A DNA stretch of 9,239 nucleotides, taken from NCBI GenBank assembly GCA_031273145.1, contig JAISSL010000058.1:1-9239 (forward strand), read 5' to 3'. Under the pieces are notes generated by a model. The model was not told where the DNA came from and searched no databases. It saw only the letters and a list, made by a program, of their open reading frames with translations. Below are positions 6,227-9,239 of this stretch, piece by piece (position 1 is the stretch's first letter; the number at the start of each line of letters is the position of its first letter). Both the position numbers and the translations under genes were made by a program. Source of the stretch: Zoogloeaceae bacterium. Its GTDB lineage: Bacteria > Pseudomonadota > Gammaproteobacteria > Burkholderiales > Rhodocyclaceae.

Positions 6227-7231
6227 TCACGCCTGTAGCCACAGCCATTTGACGTAACGCGCCACGCCCTCTTCCACGGAGGCGAACGAGGCATCGTACC
6301 CGGCAGAGCGCAGGCGGGAGATGTCCGCGCAGGTGTAAGCCTGATATTTGCCTTTCAGGGCTTCGGGAAAAGGTACGTATTCCAGAAGTCTCTGCCTGAC
6401 AATTTCTGCCAGCGTGAGGGGGGGCGCCTCTCCCGCCATTGCCCGACAGCTATTGACGGTCGTGACCGCCACGTCATTGAAGGTCTGCGCCTTGCCCGTG
6501 CCGAGATTGAAAATGCCGGACCTTTTCGGATGGTCGAGAAAGAAGAGGTTGACTTTGGCTACGTCATCTACGTGGACAAAATCCCGCATCTGCGCCCCGT
6601 TGGCGTAGCTGTGCGATCCCTCAAAGAGCTGCACCTTCCCGGTTTCCCTAAACTGCTGAAAATGGTGGAACGCGACCGAGGCCATGCGTCCCTTGTGGGC
6701 TTCCTGCGGACCATAGACGTTGAAATAGCGAAAGCCCGCCACCTGCGAAGAAGCATTCGGCAGGCGTTGGCGCACAATCTGGTCGAACAGGAACTTGGAA
6801 TAGCCATAGACATTCAGCGGCGCTTCATGCTTGCGCTTTTCCCGGAATATCTGGCTCATGCCGTAAGTGGCCGCGCTGGAAGCGTAGAGAAAGGGAACTT
6901 CCTGTTCCAGGCACCAATCCAGCAGGATGACGGAGTAACGGTAATTGTTCTCCATCATGTAGCGCCCGTCCGTTTCCATCGTGTTGGAACAGGCGCCCTC
7001 ATGCAGGATAGCCCCGATTTCTCCCTCGAAATGCCCGTGCTGGATGCGGTTGATGAAATCTTCCTTGTCCAGATAGTCGGCAATTTCGCAATCCACAAGG
7101 TTTTTGAACTTGTCGGCGCGGGTTAGGTTATCCACGGCGATAATCCGGTTCACTCCGCGCGCGTTCAGGGCGCGAACCAGATTCGAGCCGATGAAGCCCG
7201 CCGCGCCGGTCACGACAATGTAATTTGACAT
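6227..7231 (-). CDS. hldD: ADP-L-glycero-D-manno-heptose 6-epimerase
   Basis: A 334-residue cytosolic epimerase that converts ADP-D-glycero-D-manno-heptose to the L-glycero form, the last step in making activated heptose for the LPS inner core. It belongs to the NADP-dependent extended short-chain dehydrogenases. The Rossmann motif [11 protein letters not shown] covers residues 7-17, YASSAATYG covers 116-124, and the catalytic YxxxK is Tyr142-Lys146 in [21 protein letters not shown] (168-176) precedes Lys180, the second active-site Lys seen in E. coli Hld[12 protein letters not shown] (241-251) and [16 protein letters not shown] (285-300) also match E. coli HldD closely. The length is normal for the family. 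The ATG at 7231 is chosen because the Rossmann strand must start there; a TTG nine codons upstream is unlikely. The ribosome site is weak (TGGGT). Confidence 0.97.
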   Translation of the reverse strand: MSNYIVVTGAAGFIGSNLVRALNARGVNRIIAVDNLTRADKFKNLVDCEIADYLDKEDFINRIQHGHFEGEIGAILHEGACSNTMETDGRYMMENNYRYSVILLDWCLEQEVPFLYASSAATYGMSQIFREKRKHEAPLNVYGYSKFLFDQIVRQRLPNASSQVAGFRYFNVYGPQEAHKGRMASVAFHHFQQFRETGKVQLFEGSHSYANGAQMRDFVHVDDVAKVNLFFLDHPKRSGIFNLGTGKAQTFNDVAVTTVNSCRAMAGEAPPLTLAEIVRQRLLEYVPFPEALKGKYQAYTCADISRLRSAGYDASFASVEEGVARYVKWLWLQA

Positions 7232-7323
7232 GGCAATACCCAAAATCGGAAAACACAAACTACAGAGTTTAGCCGCTTTTTGGGTTTTCCGGGTTTTGCG
7301 TTGCGCGGTCAGGAAATCAAGGG

Positions 7324-8148
7324 CTATTTTTCACAGCCACGCGGCGCATATTCGGCAGGAAAGGTACTGGAACAAGCCCAGCTACCATCCTCTTTGCGCG
7401 TAAATGTCAGGGTCTTGCCTTGGAGCACAGCGGCAGCCTGATGGTTGAAAGTTGCGGTAATCGTGGCGGTTGGCGCTGGAATAGCTGGGATAGCGGGGGT
7501 AAGAGTAGGCTCCGATACGGGAAATTGTTCTGAGCCTGTCCAGGTTGTTGTGGTTGTGGTAGGCTGAGCGAGGGTAAATGTTGAAATTTGCAGCGCATCC
7601 GTCTTGGCAACACAGAGAGTAGCGCTATCCTGTTTTTCCTCAATCCGCTCCGAACAGTGATATTCAATCTGGCATTGATTTGACCTCTGAACCAGAGTAA
7701 AGCGGCCTTCGTTGAAGCAAAGCTCAAAGACTGTGCGGAGCGAGTTCATGTCACTATATACACGCACAACTTGCCTGTTTATTGTCTGGAAGGCTTCCTT
7801 TGAGTTTATGCAATTTGGCTCGTTTGCGTATTTGTCAGGATTACTTTCGCATAATTGCATAACTCTCGTACAGATTTTTGTATTTCCTGGCTCCATGAAC
7901 CATTCCACTGTGTGTGCTTCATTTAGCAGCTTTATCGTCTGGAAGGCTTCCTTGGAATTTATGCAGTTGGGCTTGCTTGCATATTTGTTAGGATTGCTTT
8001 TGCACAGTCGCATGACTTTTGTAAAAGCATCCGCGTTTTCGGGCTTCATGAACCATTCCACCGTATGCGCCTCATCCAACAATCCCCACGCACAGCCGGA
8101 CAGCCCCAAAACCACGCCAGACAAGAGGATGCAAGAAAGGTTTTTCAT
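7324..8148 (-). CDS. Chimeric lipoprotein: two EexN-like repeats plus a type IV pilin-like head domain
   Basis: A 274-residue secreted lipoprotein with a short signal peptide and lipobox LSGC (Cys19). Residues 23-73 and 74-124 are tandem 51-residue repeats with 37 identical positions. Each has the form HTVEWFM...[25 protein letters not shown], which matches the EexN entry-exclusion lipoprotein family of conjugative plasmids. Residues 125-165 resemble the C-terminal half of a pilin alpha-1 helix ([16 protein letters not shown]). After a Thr/Pro-rich linker (195-226), residues 228-274 follow the last strands and D-region of type IV pilins: TATF...GKTLTF, then GSWAC and EYAPRGC, with Cys259 and Cys272 separated by 12 residues as in Pseudomonas PAK pilin. 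The prepilin peptidase site and hydrophobic N-helix of true pilins are absent. The gene is AT-richer than hldD, starts 26 bases after hicB and has no clear ribosome site. A role in exclusion is inference. Confidence 0.8.
   Translation of the reverse strand: MKNLSCILLSGVVLGLSGCAWGLLDEAHTVEWFMKPENADAFTKVMRLCKSNPNKYASKPNCINSKEAFQTIKLLNEAHTVEWFMEPGNTKICTRVMQLCESNPDKYANEPNCINSKEAFQTINRQVVRVYSDMNSLRTVFELCFNEGRFTLVQRSNQCQIEYHCSERIEEKQDSATLCVAKTDALQISTFTLAQPTTTTTTWTGSEQFPVSEPTLTPAIPAIPAPTATITATFNHQAAAVLQGKTLTFTRKEDGSWACSSTFPAEYAPRGCEK
7777..8082 (-). repeat. Two in-frame 153-base repeats encoding EexN-like domains
   Basis: Unit 1 spans 8082-7930 and unit 2 spans 7929-7777. They abut without a gap and are clearly related in DNA as well as protein; for example, CATGAACCATTCCAC occurs in both (rightward reading). 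The 14 differing residues are mostly charge changes, so the duplication is not recent. Confidence 0.8.
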
Positions 8149-8174
8149 GACGCTGATTACTGCCCGCCATCATT

Positions 8175-8570
8175 TTACCTGGGCTTGTGACCATGCTGTG
8201 CCGCATGGCGGGCTTGCCTGGGCGCGTAAGACGGCAAGTCGCCGAGATACGACCCCATTGCCTGAACAACCACATTGTTCAGCGAGGAACCTTCCCGCGC
8301 GGCTTTTTCCAGGGCTTTCCGGTGTAATTCAGGAGGAACGCGGACGCTGAACTGCCCCGAACAGGGCTTTTGTGGTTCTCTGCCCAACTCCGCGCAGGTT
8401 TCCAGATAATCATCCACCGTCGCTTCAAATTCCTCCTGAAGTCCCTCTGCTGTAGGGGATTCGTACATTATGAGATCGCGGATAAACAGTAGCTTTCCGC
8501 GCAAAACCAACCCGTCGGAGTCAAACTCAGCCGACCCGGTATATCCCTTGTAAGAGCGAAGGGTGTTCAT
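8175..8570 (-). CDS. hicB: HicB-family antitoxin
   Basis: A 131-residue antitoxin that binds and neutralises the HicA toxin and represses the operon. The N-terminal partial RNase H-like fold is recognisable from YKGYTGSAEFDSDG (residues 7-20), GKLLFIRDLI (25-34) and the segment EEFEATVDDYLETCAELG (46-63). The C-terminal ribbon-helix-helix DNA-binding part follows with GQFSVRVPPELHRKA (72-86) and SSLNNVVVQAM (95-105). After residue 110 comes an extra His/Arg-rich tail that is probably not conserved. The ATG at 8570 overlaps the hicA stop (ATGA) and has GGAGA about 7 bases upstream, which supports translational coupling. The gene order, toxin first, is the common hicAB arrangement. Confidence 0.93.
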   Translation of the reverse strand: MNTLRSYKGYTGSAEFDSDGLVLRGKLLFIRDLIMYESPTAEGLQEEFEATVDDYLETCAELGREPQKPCSGQFSVRVPPELHRKALEKAAREGSSLNNVVVQAMGSYLGDLPSYAPRQARHAAQHGHKPR

Positions 8571-8833
8571 GATGGTTCTCCAAAAAACCCGCAACCCACA
8601 AGATGCCTTGCTATTTCCTTGACCGCGCCTTTGTCAAGCACAGGCGAAGGGTGTGGCTTTGGGCAAAAAATCAAATCGTCCACTTCCGCATGATAGAACT
8701 TCCTGTGCGACCCACGCCCCTCCGACATCACGTAACCGATACTTTCGAGCGCAGCTACCATCTCATCCCATCGGATGTCTGACGGAGTTGGTTTAGCGCA
8801 AATTCGCCGGATGGTTTTCTCATGCCTGGACAT
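8567..8833 (-). CDS. hicA: HicA-family mRNA interferase toxin
   Basis: An 88-residue toxin of the HicA family, which has a double-stranded-RNA-binding-like fold and cleaves mRNA independently of the ribosome's codon position. The family pattern is complete: KTIRRICAKPTPSDIRWDEM (residues 6-25), the catalytic GSHRKF loop with His43 (41-46), the PHP turn (60-62) and LDKGAVKEIARHL (66-78). Length and motifs look intact, so the toxin should be active. The ATG at 8833 has a poor ribosome site, as is common where toxin output is kept low. It overlaps hicB by 4 bases and lies 71 bases after the symporter stop. Confidence 0.93.
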   Translation of the reverse strand: MSRHEKTIRRICAKPTPSDIRWDEMVAALESIGYVMSEGRGSHRKFYHAEVDDLIFCPKPHPSPVLDKGAVKEIARHLVGCGFFGEPS

Positions 8834-8875
8834 AGTGTAGCCGGAATTTGGTTACTTGGTGAGTTGAATGACGAA

Positions 8876-8902
8876 AATATAAAGCAAACGTCGAGAGATG
8901 TT
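8876..8902 (-). promoter_or_regulatory. Candidate hicAB promoter with an operator-like inverted repeat
   Basis: Read leftward, TATATT (8881-8876) is one mismatch from the sigma70 -10 consensus. It would give a leader of about 36 bases before hicA; the -35 region is poor. An imperfect inverted repeat, AACGTC-GAGA-GATGTT (8887-8902, one mismatched pair), covers the -35 position, where HicB repression is usual. The site is inferred from position and symmetry. Confidence 0.35.
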
Positions 8903-8904
8903 GG

Positions 8905-9239
8905 TTACTTCCCTTCCGGGAACCATTGCGGCAGCAGCGAGCCAACAACCATGCCCACCCCGGAAAATGCCAGACCGATTAGCGAGCTGACTTCCTTGAT
9001 GTCAAAGTGGCTCTCCGCTTCAGGAGCGGCAGCGTCGAGCAGATCGGGCGCTGGCGCATCCGCAAACAGCGACATGATCTCGACGCTGTATTCGGCGGCA
9101 AGCCAGGTGGCAACTCCCAACACCACCGCGTAGAGCGCCCCCTGATTGGTGGCGCGTTTCCAGAACGGCCCCACAATCAGCGGGATAAAAGCGCCGGAAA
9201 GGGTAATCTTGTAGGCGTTCTCCACCATCTCGTAGATGG
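8905..9239 (-). CDS. Sodium:solute symporter (SSS family), C-terminal part
   Basis: The last 110 codons of an inner-membrane Na+-coupled transporter; the rest lies beyond the right edge. The visible part reads IYEMVENAYKITLSGAFIPL, then GPFWKRATNQGALYAVVLGV. This is the characteristic late region of PutP/PanF-like symporters, where a helix is followed by the W/YKRxTxQGA loop and another helix. A final helix (LIGLAFSGVGMVVGSLLP) precedes the TAA stop. Between the last two helices is an acidic, Ala/Pro-rich loop (about 30 residues, from SLFADAPAPDLL to FDIKEVSS) that is longer than I would expect. The substrate (proline, pantothenate, acetate or other) cannot be decided from this part. Confidence 0.88.
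   Translation of the reverse strand, partial: IYEMVENAYKITLSGAFIPLIVGPFWKRATNQGALYAVVLGVATWLAAEYSVEIMSLFADAPAPDLLDAAAPEAESHFDIKEVSSLIGLAFSGVGMVVGSLLPQWFPEGK

Noticed and set aside
6530..7126. A 198-codon rightward frame opposite hldD.
   Set aside because: It is the mirror of a strongly conserved epimerase gene; no recognisable motif and no ribosome site.
7260..7300. Direct GGGTTTTCC/GGGTTTTGC repeat between the chimeric lipoprotein and hldD.
   Set aside because: Only about seven matching bases in a short intergenic stretch, with no dyad symmetry or promoter context; likely chance.
7712..8350. A 212-codon rightward frame opposite the chimeric lipoprotein and hicB.
   Set aside because: It repeats only because the opposite strand encodes the EexN duplication, and it crosses the boundary of two well-supported leftward genes.

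Overview
The window looks like the chromosome of a Gram-negative proteobacterium, most likely a betaproteobacterium. The evidence is a heptose-epimerase gene for LPS core (hldD), a YdbH/AsmA-like envelope protein, two lipoproteins with clear lipoboxes, and repeats of the ATTCCCGC-N4-GCGGGAAT type that are common in Neisseria and other betaproteobacteria. The lineage is an inference and is not proven here. Base composition is moderately GC-rich in the housekeeping genes and visibly lower in two accessory genes (652-1047 and 7324-8148).

Layout. Positions 1-144 hold the 5' end of a leftward aldo/keto reductase. A rightward cysteine-rich protein (252-611) is divergent from it and is the only complete rightward gene. 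Everything from 652 to the right edge reads leftward. In transcription order these genes are: the C-terminus of a sodium:solute symporter (8905-9239); a hicA-hicB toxin-antitoxin pair with a 4-base overlap (8833-8175); a chimeric lipoprotein (8148-7324); hldD (7231-6227); an unnamed lipoprotein (6199-5024); a 467-base gap packed with repeats; a YdbH-family protein (4556-2556); a five-helix membrane protein (2542-1262); a truncated Fic-protein N-terminus (1175-1068); and a small low-GC membrane protein (1047-652).

Functional picture. One part is envelope maintenance: LPS heptose supply (HldD), an AsmA-like presumed phospholipid-transport protein (YdbH family) with a tightly linked membrane protein, and a large lipoprotein. 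The other part is accessory DNA: the hicAB module with a low-GC lipoprotein placed 26 bases behind it, and a scar containing the start of a Fic gene in front of a well-translated small membrane protein.

Most notable object. The lipoprotein at 7324-8148 carries two tandem 51-residue EexN-like (plasmid entry-exclusion) repeats. They are followed by what appears to be a type IV pilin globular head, including a D-region-like Cys-x12-Cys loop at the C-terminus but no pilin N-terminal helix. With hicAB in front of it, it is a candidate surface exclusion or decoy factor. That role is inference only.
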